Made by a program: the position numbers and the translations under genes. A DNA stretch of 12,330 nt from JBEKCB01 sp052139675 (GTDB lineage Bacteria > Planctomycetota > Brocadiia > CAIUPP01), in contig JBKQWE010000037.1 of assembly GCA_052139675.1 (NCBI GenBank), positions 1-12,330 of the forward strand, given 5' to 3'. Positions 6,262-12,330 of this stretch are shown here, piece after piece. Under the pieces are notes generated by a model. That model searched no databases, was not told where the DNA came from, and saw only the letters and a list, made by a program, of their open reading frames with translations. Within the stretch, counting starts at the first letter, position 1. Each line of letters opens with the position of its first letter.

Positions 6262-6396
6262 GCGGCCTGATGGGCGGCATTATCGGATATCGGACTCTGT
6301 AGGGCGGGCATGCGCATCCTGTTCTCGTGGCGTTCTAAGAAACCCACGTTTATGGAACGCTCTTGAAATAAGTAGTCGTGACAGCGGGTTTTGTCG

Positions 6397-6402
6397 TATA
6401 AT
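6397..6402 (+). promoter_or_regulatory. candidate -10 box for the PIN-domain gene
   Basis: TATAAT at 6397-6402 is a perfect -10 sequence about 50 bases before the gene. The correctly spaced -35 position (6374-6379, AGTCGT) is poor; TTGAAA at 6363-6368 is too far. The rest of the 6262-6452 spacer holds a weak inverted pair, GCGTTC (6330-6335) with GAACGC (6355-6360), and nothing else I recognise. Confidence 0.4.
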
Positions 6403-6452
6403 GTCTGAGAGAGTTTTGAAACGCATCATTCGTTCCGAAATCCGAGGTGGCC

Positions 6453-7283
6453 ATGCCTACCGTTATTGAGAACGTCCAGAAAGAGGGTTTTGACCTGCTG
6501 GTCCAGGTCGAGATTTTCCTGTACGTGCATTCCACCATTGAGTCCGGCAAGTGGGGCGATCTCGAAGAGGTGGGATTGCAGGAGCAGGCAAGGTTGCTCC
6601 AGAAGTGCGACGCTTTCTTCTCCGTGCTGAAAACGCTGCTCTCGGGCCAGGCTGGGAGTTGCCGCAAAGAGGTGGAGACGGCCAACGCGGGATTCCGCGA
6701 ACTCATCGCGCGAGAGAAGCCGTGCGCGTACGAGAGCATTGATGCCGCCGTGCAGGCGGCCAAGAAGGCCATGCATGCGGCGTTGAATGGCCTGTCCCGC
6801 CTCTACGACGGGAAGAGCGGCGAAGTGTGCTACGTTCCCGACACCAGCGCCTTGCTTCACAACACGCAACTCGATGCGTGGCAATTCGAGGGCGTTCCGG
6901 CGTTCACGATGGTACTGACCCCGACCGTCCTTTCCGAACTCGATGAGCTCAAAGCGCGGGAAAACGACAGGGTCCAGCCGAAAGCCGAAACGGTGGTGCG
7001 GCAAATTGAGGAGTATGCCCGCAGAGGCGACCTGAGCCAAGGCGTAACTCTCGGCAGGGGCTGGAGCACGCTGCGTTCGCTGCCGACAGAACCCGACATG
7101 GCTCATACGCAGTCATGGCTTGACGCCGGCAGCAAGCACGACAGGTTCATCGCTTCCTCTCTCGAAGTCATGCGGCATCATCCCTGCTGCGAAGTGGTCC
7201 TGGTGACCCGAGACGCCGAAGTTCGCGACAAGGCTAAACTTGCGTCGCTTCCGGTCATCGCTCCGCCGGAGCCTTCTGCTTGA
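6453..7283 (+). CDS. PIN-domain protein, putative Mg2+-dependent RNase
   Basis: 276 residues in two parts. Residues 1-115 are helical and charged with no motif I recognise. Residues about 125-270 form a PIN domain of the PIN_4 kind (as in the N-part of PhoH-like proteins): YVPDTSALL with D130, LTPTVLSELDELK with E162, KHDRFIASSLEV with D230, and VVLVTRDAEVRDKAK with D254 and D259, then LPVIAPP. These acidic residues form the metal site of PIN ribonucleases, so the enzyme looks intact. I start at the ATG at 6453, with GAGG at 6444-6447 as ribosome site; a GTG two codons earlier (6447) lies inside that site. No antitoxin-like gene is beside it (kdp/MFS upstream, a tRNA downstream on the other strand), and the long N-terminal domain is unlike compact VapC toxins. 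It may be a housekeeping or stress RNase; the target is unknown. Confidence 0.8.
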   Translation: MPTVIENVQKEGFDLLVQVEIFLYVHSTIESGKWGDLEEVGLQEQARLLQKCDAFFSVLKTLLSGQAGSCRKEVETANAGFRELIAREKPCAYESIDAAVQAAKKAMHAALNGLSRLYDGKSGEVCYVPDTSALLHNTQLDAWQFEGVPAFTMVLTPTVLSELDELKARENDRVQPKAETVVRQIEEYARRGDLSQGVTLGRGWSTLRSLPTEPDMAHTQSWLDAGSKHDRFIASSLEVMRHHPCCEVVLVTRDAEVRDKAKLASLPVIAPPEPSA

Positions 7284-7341
7284 GAGCGCGATTAGCCTTC
7301 GCTGACCCGCCGCAAGCCGAAAGGCGTTACGCCGCAGGGAT

Positions 7342-7426
7342 TGGTGCGAGGGGCGGGAGTTGAACCCGCATGGATTTCTCCACTGGATCCTAAGTCCAGC
7401 GCGTCTGCCAGTTCCGCCACCCTCGC
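7342..7426 (-). tRNA. tRNA-Leu (anticodon TAG), CCA encoded
   Basis: Read on the minus strand: acceptor GCGAGGG pairs with CCCTCGC, a D arm with GCGG and CGC, anticodon stem CTGGA/TCCAG with loop CTTAGGA (anticodon TAG, complement of 7390-7392), a long variable arm typical of class II tRNAs (TGGAGAAATCCA), T arm GCGGG-TTCAACT-CCCGC, discriminator A and genome-encoded CCA (complement of 7342-7344). It decodes CUA and probably other CUN leucine codons. It converges with the PIN gene, whose stop is 58 bases away. Confidence 0.96.
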
Positions 7427-7437
7427 CTCTGCCGCGC

Positions 7438-7466
7438 ATCATACCGGAAGCGTGCGCAATTTCCAA
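7438..7466 (-). promoter_or_regulatory. promoter of tRNA-Leu
   Basis: On the minus strand, TTGGAA (complement of 7461-7466), a 17-bp spacer and TATGAT (complement of 7438-7443). The predicted start near 7431 leaves about 5 bases before the mature tRNA 5' end. Confidence 0.6.
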
Positions 7467-7751
7467 AGCGGGCAAAGGGTTTTCGCGTTCCGCGCGGATG
7501 GTCGAACGGGTGTTGCTCCCTGTGCCACATGTTGAGATTCCTCGACATACGGCCTGGCTTTGGGTGAAACAGGCAAGCGTTCCTGTTGGCATAAAATGCT
7601 ACAGGTGAAGTGATTAGGCCCTGGCACAAGAATCAAGAGGTCTGGAAGCATGGACGGCATAAAAATTGCCGTCTTTTCCTCATTCTAAGGGTATGTCAGG
7701 CATTTCTCAGCAGAGGTCATCACGGCCGGATGCGGTCTGGAACGAATTTTC
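7467..7751. other. non-coding stretch between tRNA-Leu and the NHL gene promoter
   Basis: No convincing gene is seen. It contains an imperfect palindrome at 7582-7605 (CCTGT-tg-GCAT-AAA-ATGC-t-ACAGG) and an intrinsic-terminator-like hairpin at 7653-7677. Small open frames here overlap the tRNA or lack ribosome sites and recognisable protein. Confidence 0.5.
7653..7677 (+). terminator. intrinsic terminator-like hairpin
   Basis: GACGGCA (7653-7659) pairs perfectly with TGCCGTC (7667-7673), loop TAAAAAT, then TTTT and a pyrimidine-rich tail. No gene on the + strand runs into it, so it may end read-through from the PIN gene or an unannotated small transcript. A weak -10-like TAAAAT lies at 7592-7597. 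Confidence 0.5.
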
Positions 7752-7780
7752 TTGACAGCACCGCTCCGCCGGAGTATAAG
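7752..7780 (+). promoter_or_regulatory. strong sigma70 promoter for the giant NHL-repeat gene
   Basis: A perfect -35 TTGACA (7752-7757), 17-bp spacer and -10 TATAAG (7775-7780, 5 of 6). The start point should be near 7787, about 320 bases before the ATG at 8109. It is the best-matched -35/-10 pair I see in the window. Confidence 0.75.
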
Positions 7781-7788
7781 TCCGGGGA

Positions 7789-7807
7789 TATACCACGCTG
7801 TGGTATA
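7789..7807. promoter_or_regulatory. operator-like palindrome at the transcription start
   Basis: TATACCAC-GCT-GTGGTATA: two perfect 8-bp half-sites around a 3-base centre, immediately at or after the predicted +1. It fits a dimeric repressor site, or a stabilising hairpin at the 5' end of the mRNA. Confidence 0.6.
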
Positions 7808-8108
7808 CCGCGGATTGCGTCGCGGGGAGATCGTCCGGTCCGGCTGCGGAAGGCGTTGCGGACCATGAGAAGGCCGGTTTGCGACGATCCCGGCTGAGGA
7901 CGTGCGGGGTATCGTAAAGGGGTGCGCGTTGGCGAAGATGAGGGGACCTGCCGTGCAATATTCTTCGCCGCACCGCGGTTTGGGCAACCGCGCGCAAGGA
8001 CCGTTTTCCGAATCCTGTCCGCCGAAAAACCGCTGTCCGGGAACCCAGGACCTCGTCATCGCAAGGACGGGCCATGCTGCGCGTTTGCCGGGGAAAGGAT
8101 GAAACCTT
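7808..8108 (+). promoter_or_regulatory. long, hairpin-rich 5' leader of the NHL gene
   Basis: About 300 nt with no gene. Pairings seen: GGTCCG (7847-7852) with CGGACC (7859-7864); GATCGTC with GACGATC around these; GGTGC plus GGCGAAGA (7921-7925, 7931-7938) with TCTTCGCC plus GCACC (7962-7974), a 13-bp stem with a 5-base bulge; and GCGGTT (7975-7980) with AACCGC (7986-7991). I matched it to no known riboswitch class by eye. The ribosome site AAAGGA (8094-8099) is 9 bases before the ATG. Confidence 0.45.
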
Positions 8109-11100
8109 ATGCATCCGTTTAGTCGTCCAATCAGCGCAGGGCTCATAGCCGCCGGTCTCGCCCTTATGTCATTGTTCACATTCGCCACGGACGCCGCAGC
8201 GCAGACCTACACGCTGACGGTGCAGTCCACGCCTGCGACCGGGATCGTTATCGGTTCGACCACGGGCGACGGCGGCGCGACGAACTACACCGTCGCCGGC
8301 ATCGCAAGCTTTGCGACTGTGCAACTGTCGGCCCCGGCAACGGACCCGACAGGGTATACCTTCTCGCGATGGACGGTGAACGATACGGAGCAGCCTGCCG
8401 GCCTGAAGCCCCTCACGGTCACGATTAACGTTGACCTGACCGCCGTGGCGCAGTACACGCTGAATAGCGGCACGTTGGTCGTGCAGTCCACGCCGCCGAC
8501 CGGGCTGAGCATCGGTTCGAGCACAGTTGATGCCGGGATGACGAACTACACGGTGGCCAACGTCGCGGCGGGGACGAGCGTGAACCTGGTGGCGCCGACG
8601 ACGGACCCGGCCGGCTACACCTTTGGGCAATGGGCGGTGAACGGCGTGGCGCAGGCCGCTGGGGTGAAGTCCGTGACGTTCCCAGCCCCCGCCGGCTTCC
8701 TCCAGTGGGGCGGCTATGGCACCGGCGATGGGCAGTTAATTGTCCCCTCCGCCATCGCGCTCGATAACATGGGCAATGTCTATGTGGCCGACCAGTACAA
8801 CTATCGCGTCCAGAAGTTCACTTCCGCCGGCGTCTACGTCACTAAGTGGGGTACTTTTGGCACCGGCAACGGGCAGTTTAGAGGCCCCTTCGGCATCGCG
8901 GTGGACGCGGACGACAATGTTTATGTGGCGGACGCGTTTAACAACAACATCCAAAAGTTCACTTCCAACGGTGTATACCTCACTCAGTGGGGCAGCTATG
9001 GCAGCGGCAATGGGCAGTTTAATGTCCCCGACGGCATCGCGGTCGACAGCCTCGGCTATGTCTATGTGGCCGACTCGAACAACTTCCGCGTCCAGAAGTT
9101 CACTTCCGACGGTGGATACCTCACTCAGTGGGGCAGCCAGGGCAGCGGCAATGGGCAGTTCGAATACTCCTATGGCATCGCGATCGACAACCTCGACAAT
9201 GTCTATGTGGCCGACGAGAGCAACTTCCGCATCCAGAAGTTCACTACCGCCGGCGCCTACGTCGCTCAGTGGGGCAGCGAAGGCAGCGGCAATGGCCAAT
9301 TGGAATTCCCCGCCGGCATCGCGGTGGACGACTTCGGCAATGTTTATGTGGCCGACATGGGCAACGACCGCATCGAGGAGTTCACCTCTACCGGCGCTTA
9401 CGTCACCCAGTGGGGCAGCCTGGGAGCAGGCCCCGGGCAATTCGATGACCCGTACGCCGTCGCGGTTGACGGCCCGGGCAATGTCCTCTATGTGGCCGAT
9501 GCGGCGAACAACCGCGTCGAAGTCCTGGGCCAGAACATCCTGGCCGTGGCGCAGTACGCGACCGGGACAAGCACCTACCCCCTGACCGTTCAGTCCACGC
9601 CTCCGACCGGGCTGAGCATCGCTTCGAGCAACCCGGGCCAGGGTGGGATGACGAACTACACGGTGCCGGACGTCGCGTACGGGACGATGGTGAATCTGCA
9701 AGCCCCGCAGACGGACCCGGCCGGGTACACGTTCTCGCAGTGGACGTTGAACGGTGCGTCGCTGGGCGTCGGCGTGAAGTCGGTGACCTTCGCGGCCCCC
9801 GCCGGTTTCCTCTCCTGGGGCAGCGAGGGCAGCGGCAATGGGCAGTTCAACGACCCCACAGGCGTCGCGGTCGCCACCAACGGCAATGTCTATGTGGTCG
9901 ACTCGGAGAACGACCGCATTCAGGAGTTCACCTCCTCCGGCGCTTACGTCACCCAGTGGGGCGGCTATGGCAGCGGCAACGGACTGTTCAGCAGCCCCAC
10001 AGGCATCGCTCTCGACAGCGCCGGCGACGTCTATGTGGTCGACACGGGCAATCAGCTCATCCAGGAGTTCACCGCTGCCGGCGTTTTCGTCACCCAGTGG
10101 GGCGGCGCGGGCTCCGGCAATGGGCAATTCGAATACCCCACAGGCATCGCCATCGACACCGCCGTCACCGGCAATGTCTATGTAGTTGACACGTACAACG
10201 AGCGCATTCAGGAGTTCACCTCTGCCGGCGTTTACGTCACCCAATGGGGCAGCTTGGGCTCCGGCAATGGGCAATTCGAATTCCCCACAGGCATCGCTGT
10301 CGGTAGCGGGAGTAATGTCTACGTGGTCGACACGTACAACGAGCGCGTCCAGGAGTTCACCTCTGCCGGCTTTTACGTCACCCAATGGGGCAGCGCGGGC
10401 TCCGGCAATGGTCAATTCGAATTGCCCGGAGGCATCGCTACCGACAGCGCCGGCAATGTCTATGTGGCCGACACGTTCAACGGTCGCATTCAGGAGTTCA
10501 CCTCTGCCGGCGTTTACGTCACCCAATGGGGCAGCGAGGGCTCCGGCGCCGGGCAATTCGAGTATCCCGAAGGCGTCGCTCTCAACAGCGCGGGCAATAT
10601 CTACGTGGCCGACACGGACAACCAGCGCATCCAGGAGATCTTCAGCCAGAACATCCTGGCCGTGGCGCAGTACACGACCGGGACAGACGCTTACACGCTG
10701 GCCGTTCAGTCCACACCCCCGCTCGGGCTGAGCATCGGCTCGAGCAGCGGCGACGCCGGCACGACGAACTACATGGTGTCGGGCATCGCGGATGGGACGA
10801 GCGTGAACCTGCAAGCCCCGGCGACTGACCCGAGCGGTTTGTACGGCTTCTCGCAGTGGACGCTGAACGGCGTGGCGCAACCTGTACCACCTGTGGGCAC
10901 GCCCACTTCCATCACGTTCACCATGACCGCTGACACGACGGCGGTGGCGCAGTACGGTTACACGCTGAGTGTGCAGTCCACGCCGCCGACCGGGCTGAGC
11001 ATCGGTTCGAGCAACATGGGCCAGGGCGGGACGACGAACTACACAGTTCCCGGCATCACAAATGGGACGAGCGTGAACCTGCAAGCCCCGGCGACGGACC

Positions 11101-12330
11101 CAACCGGGTATACATTTGAGGAATGGATGGTGAACGGCGCTGCGCTGACGGCAGGACAAAAAGAGGTGACATTCACGGCGCCCGCCAGCTTCGCCACGTG
11201 GGGCAGCCCGGGCAGCGGCAATGGGCTGTTCAGTTACCCCGAGGGCATCGCTCTCGACAACGCCAACAACGTCTATGTGGCCGACACCTTCAACAACCGG
11301 ATCCAGAAGTTCGACTCCAACGGCAATTTCCTCACCCAGTGGGGTGGATTGGGCGACGGCAACGGGCAGTTCGATTTCCCCATCGGCATTGCCACCGACG
11401 CCGCCAACGTCTATGTGGCCGACTGGGACAACAACCGCATCCAGAAGTTCACTACCGCCGGCGCCTACGTCACCCAGTGGGGCAGCCTGGGCAGCGGCAA
11501 TGGGCAATTCCACCAGCCCGGGGCTGTCGCGGTTGACAACCTCGACAATGTCTATGTGGCCGACTCGGGCAACAGCCGCATCCAGAAGTTCACCTCCGCC
11601 GGCGTGTATGTCACTCAGTGGGGCAGCCTGGGCAGCGGCAATGGGCAATTTGATACCCCCTATGGCATTGTGGCCGACGCCCTCGGCAATGTCTATGTGG
11701 CCGATACCCAGAACTTCCGCATCCAGAAGTTCACCTCCGCCGGCGCTTACCTCACTCAGTGGGGCAGCCAGGGCAGCGGCAATGGGCAATTCGCATCCCC
11801 CTATGGCGTCGCGGCCGACGCCCTCGGCAATGTCTATGTGGCCGATACGGACAACGACCGCATCCAGAAGTTCACCTCCGCCGGCGCTTACCTCACTCAG
11901 TGGGGCAGCTATGGCAGCGCCAATGGGCAGTTCAGCGGCCCTTGGAGCATCGCTGCCGATGTCGCCGGCAATGTCTATGTGGCCGATACGGACAACGACC
12001 GCGTCCAGGTCTTCCGCCAAAACCTCCTGGCCGTGGCGCAGTACACGACCGGGACAAGCACCTACACCCTGACCGTCCAGTCCACGCCGCCGACCGGGCT
12101 GAGCATCGGTTCGAGCAACACGGGCCAGGCCGGGACGACAAACTACACGGTTCCCGGCATAGCGGCTGAGACGAGAGTGAACCTGCAAGCGCCGGCGCCG
12201 GATCCGGTCGGGTACAGCTTCGAGCACTGGACGGTGAACGGAACCCCGCAGACGACGGGGAAGACCATCACGTTCAGGATGCCCGAGAAGGCCGTGACGG
12301 CGGAGGCGGTATACACGGCGAACATCTACA
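8109..12330 (+). CDS. giant exported protein with three six-bladed NHL propellers and InlB/Flg_new-type beta modules (3' end outside window)
   Basis: The frame is open from ATG 8109 to the window edge: 1407 residues with no stop. The start is set by AAAGGA 9 bases upstream and by the signal peptide that follows (residues 1-31: SRPISAGLIAAGLALMSLFT, then ATDAAA before Q32, a good signal-peptidase I site). The mature part alternates two kinds of unit. First, six copies of an 80-90-residue beta module (YTLTVQSTPPTGLSIGSS..., TNYTV, NLQAPATDPxGYTFxxW, AVAQY) resembling the divergent InlB B-repeat/Flg_new group. Second, three blocks of exactly six NHL blades (about 47 residues; consensus TQWGSxGSGNGQF, P.GIAVD..GNVYVADT.N.RIQKFTSAGAYV) at residues 197-477, 567-849 and 1028-1306. 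NHL propellers usually bind protein, RNA or sugar; no catalytic domain is visible. Order: M1, M2[P1], M3[P2], M4, M5[P3], M6. The protein should be secreted or on the surface; any anchor would be C-terminal and unseen. Ligand and role are unknown. Confidence 0.9.
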   Translation, partial: MHPFSRPISAGLIAAGLALMSLFTFATDAAAQTYTLTVQSTPATGIVIGSTTGDGGATNYTVAGIASFATVQLSAPATDPTGYTFSRWTVNDTEQPAGLKPLTVTINVDLTAVAQYTLNSGTLVVQSTPPTGLSIGSSTVDAGMTNYTVANVAAGTSVNLVAPTTDPAGYTFGQWAVNGVAQAAGVKSVTFPAPAGFLQWGGYGTGDGQLIVPSAIALDNMGNVYVADQYNYRVQKFTSAGVYVTKWGTFGTGNGQFRGPFGIAVDADDNVYVADAFNNNIQKFTSNGVYLTQWGSYGSGNGQFNVPDGIAVDSLGYVYVADSNNFRVQKFTSDGGYLTQWGSQGSGNGQFEYSYGIAIDNLDNVYVADESNFRIQKFTTAGAYVAQWGSEGSGNGQLEFPAGIAVDDFGNVYVADMGNDRIEEFTSTGAYVTQWGSLGAGPGQFDDPYAVAVDGPGNVLYVADAANNRVEVLGQNILAVAQYATGTSTYPLTVQSTPPTGLSIASSNPGQGGMTNYTVPDVAYGTMVNLQAPQTDPAGYTFSQWTLNGASLGVGVKSVTFAAPAGFLSWGSEGSGNGQFNDPTGVAVATNGNVYVVDSENDRIQEFTSSGAYVTQWGGYGSGNGLFSSPTGIALDSAGDVYVVDTGNQLIQEFTAAGVFVTQWGGAGSGNGQFEYPTGIAIDTAVTGNVYVVDTYNERIQEFTSAGVYVTQWGSLGSGNGQFEFPTGIAVGSGSNVYVVDTYNERVQEFTSAGFYVTQWGSAGSGNGQFELPGGIATDSAGNVYVADTFNGRIQEFTSAGVYVTQWGSEGSGAGQFEYPEGVALNSAGNIYVADTDNQRIQEIFSQNILAVAQYTTGTDAYTLAVQSTPPLGLSIGSSSGDAGTTNYMVSGIADGTSVNLQAPATDPSGLYGFSQWTLNGVAQPVPPVGTPTSITFTMTADTTAVAQYGYTLSVQSTPPTGLSIGSSNMGQGGTTNYTVPGITNGTSVNLQAPATDPTGYTFEEWMVNGAALTAGQKEVTFTAPASFATWGSPGSGNGLFSYPEGIALDNANNVYVADTFNNRIQKFDSNGNFLTQWGGLGDGNGQFDFPIGIATDAANVYVADWDNNRIQKFTTAGAYVTQWGSLGSGNGQFHQPGAVAVDNLDNVYVADSGNSRIQKFTSAGVYVTQWGSLGSGNGQFDTPYGIVADALGNVYVADTQNFRIQKFTSAGAYLTQWGSQGSGNGQFASPYGVAADALGNVYVADTDNDRIQKFTSAGAYLTQWGSYGSANGQFSGPWSIAADVAGNVYVADTDNDRVQVFRQNLLAVAQYTTGTSTYTLTVQSTPPTGLSIGSSNTGQAGTTNYTVPGIAAETRVNLQAPAPDPVGYSFEHWTVNGTPQTTGKTITFRMPEKAVTAEAVYTANIY
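8697..9539 (+). repeat. NHL block 1: six tandem blades (about 141 bp each)
   Basis: Blades begin at FLQWGG, TKWGTF, TQWGSY, TQWGSQ, AQWGSE and TQWGSL. Each carries a G(N/D)GQ turn, a hydrophobic IAxD strand and NVYVAD. Blade ends are mostly QKFTS. The block closes with RVEVLGQNI before LAVAQY. Confidence 0.9.
9807..10655 (+). repeat. NHL block 2: six tandem blades, a distinct subtype
   Basis: Blades begin at FLSWGS, then TQWGGY, TQWGGA, TQWGSL, TQWGSA and TQWGSE. Most blades differ from blocks 1 and 3 in having YVVD instead of YVAD and QEFTS instead of QKFTS, with PTGIA as the usual turn. Blade 3 carries two extra residues (DTAVTGNVY). The block closes with IQEIFSQNI. Confidence 0.9.
11190..12026 (+). 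repeat. NHL block 3: six tandem blades
   Basis: Blades begin at FATWGS, then TQWGGL, TQWGSL, TQWGSL, TQWGSQ and TQWGSY. Wording is closest to block 1 (YVAD, QKFT). Blades 4 and 5 share a 51-bp identical stretch (11718-11768 and 11859-11909, offset 141). The block closes with RVQVFRQNL. Confidence 0.9.

Noticed and set aside
6401..6469. A 22-codon ORF (starts MSERVLKRIIRSEI) overlapping the start of the PIN gene, considered as a leader peptide or antitoxin.
   Set aside because: Its ATG overlaps the predicted -10 box, so it would lie upstream of the transcription start, and it has no ribosome site.
7113..7592. Minus-strand frame of 159 codons across the tRNA.
   Set aside because: It runs through tRNA-Leu and the end of the PIN gene and encodes nothing recognisable.
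7902..8122. Two 66-codon + strand frames in the leader of the NHL gene.
   Set aside because: They lie in a hairpin-rich leader, lack ribosome sites and recognisable sequence, and one overlaps the NHL start.
8740..12072. Several + strand frames with Ser/Thr/Arg-rich repeats inside the NHL gene (for example 8740-9585, 11221-12072).
   Set aside because: They are out-of-frame readings of the tandem blades; the repeat pattern comes from the DNA periodicity of the real gene.
8736..12227. A minus-strand open frame of 1163 codons opposite the NHL gene.
   Set aside because: Its apparent repeats are mirror images of the NHL blades and beta modules. The + frame has a promoter, ribosome site, signal peptide and known domains; the antisense frame has none.

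Overview
This is a GC-rich window from a Gram-negative-looking bacterium. Coding capacity is almost all on the + strand, with Shine-Dalgarno-led genes and sigma70-like promoters. I cannot place it taxonomically. The mix of GC-rich genes, a stand-alone four-helix-bundle (S23/Avd-like) gene beside hexamer repeats, and a giant NHL/beta-repeat exported protein would suit an uncultured environmental lineage (PVC-type or a related phylum), but that is only an impression.

Layout. (1) Positions 1-189 are the 3' end of an IS4-type transposase. (2) Positions 190-760 hold a four-helix-bundle gene bracketed by GATTAC hexamer repeats, including a perfect 27-bp inverted repeat after the gene. (3) Positions 785-4880 hold the end of a Kdp potassium system: kdpC, kdpD and kdpE. 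kdpA and kdpB are not next to kdpC, because the IS remnant and the four-helix-bundle module lie there instead. A second inverted array of related hexamers (GAGGAC/GACGAC) separates kdpD from kdpE, with an extended -10 box in its loop. (4) Positions 4881-6261 hold an MFS efflux-type transporter. Its own promoter has a 14-bp palindrome in the spacer, and its short leader contains a terminator-like hairpin overlapping an 8-codon ORF. (5) Positions 6453-7283 encode a PIN-domain putative RNase. (6) A minus-strand tRNA-Leu(TAG) with encoded CCA lies at 7342-7426, with a recognisable promoter. (7) Positions 7427-8108 are non-coding: an intrinsic-terminator-like hairpin, then a strong promoter, an operator-like palindrome at the start site, and about 320 nt of hairpin-rich leader. 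(8) From 8109 to the window edge runs one unterminated frame of at least 1407 codons. It encodes an exported protein with three six-bladed NHL propellers and six copies of a small beta module.

How they work together. KdpD senses K+ limitation or osmotic stress and phosphorylates KdpE, which normally switches on kdpFABC; KdpC is the subunit of that pump present here. The MFS pump, the PIN protein and the tRNA look like independent transcription units. The giant protein has its own long-leader promoter.

Most notable points: the four-helix-bundle gene plus hexamer-repeat module inside a kdp locus, with a gene-less relative of the repeat 3.4 kb away in the same locus; and the giant protein, in which each propeller appears to be inserted before the last strand of a beta module (the AVAQY strand reappears right after each propeller).
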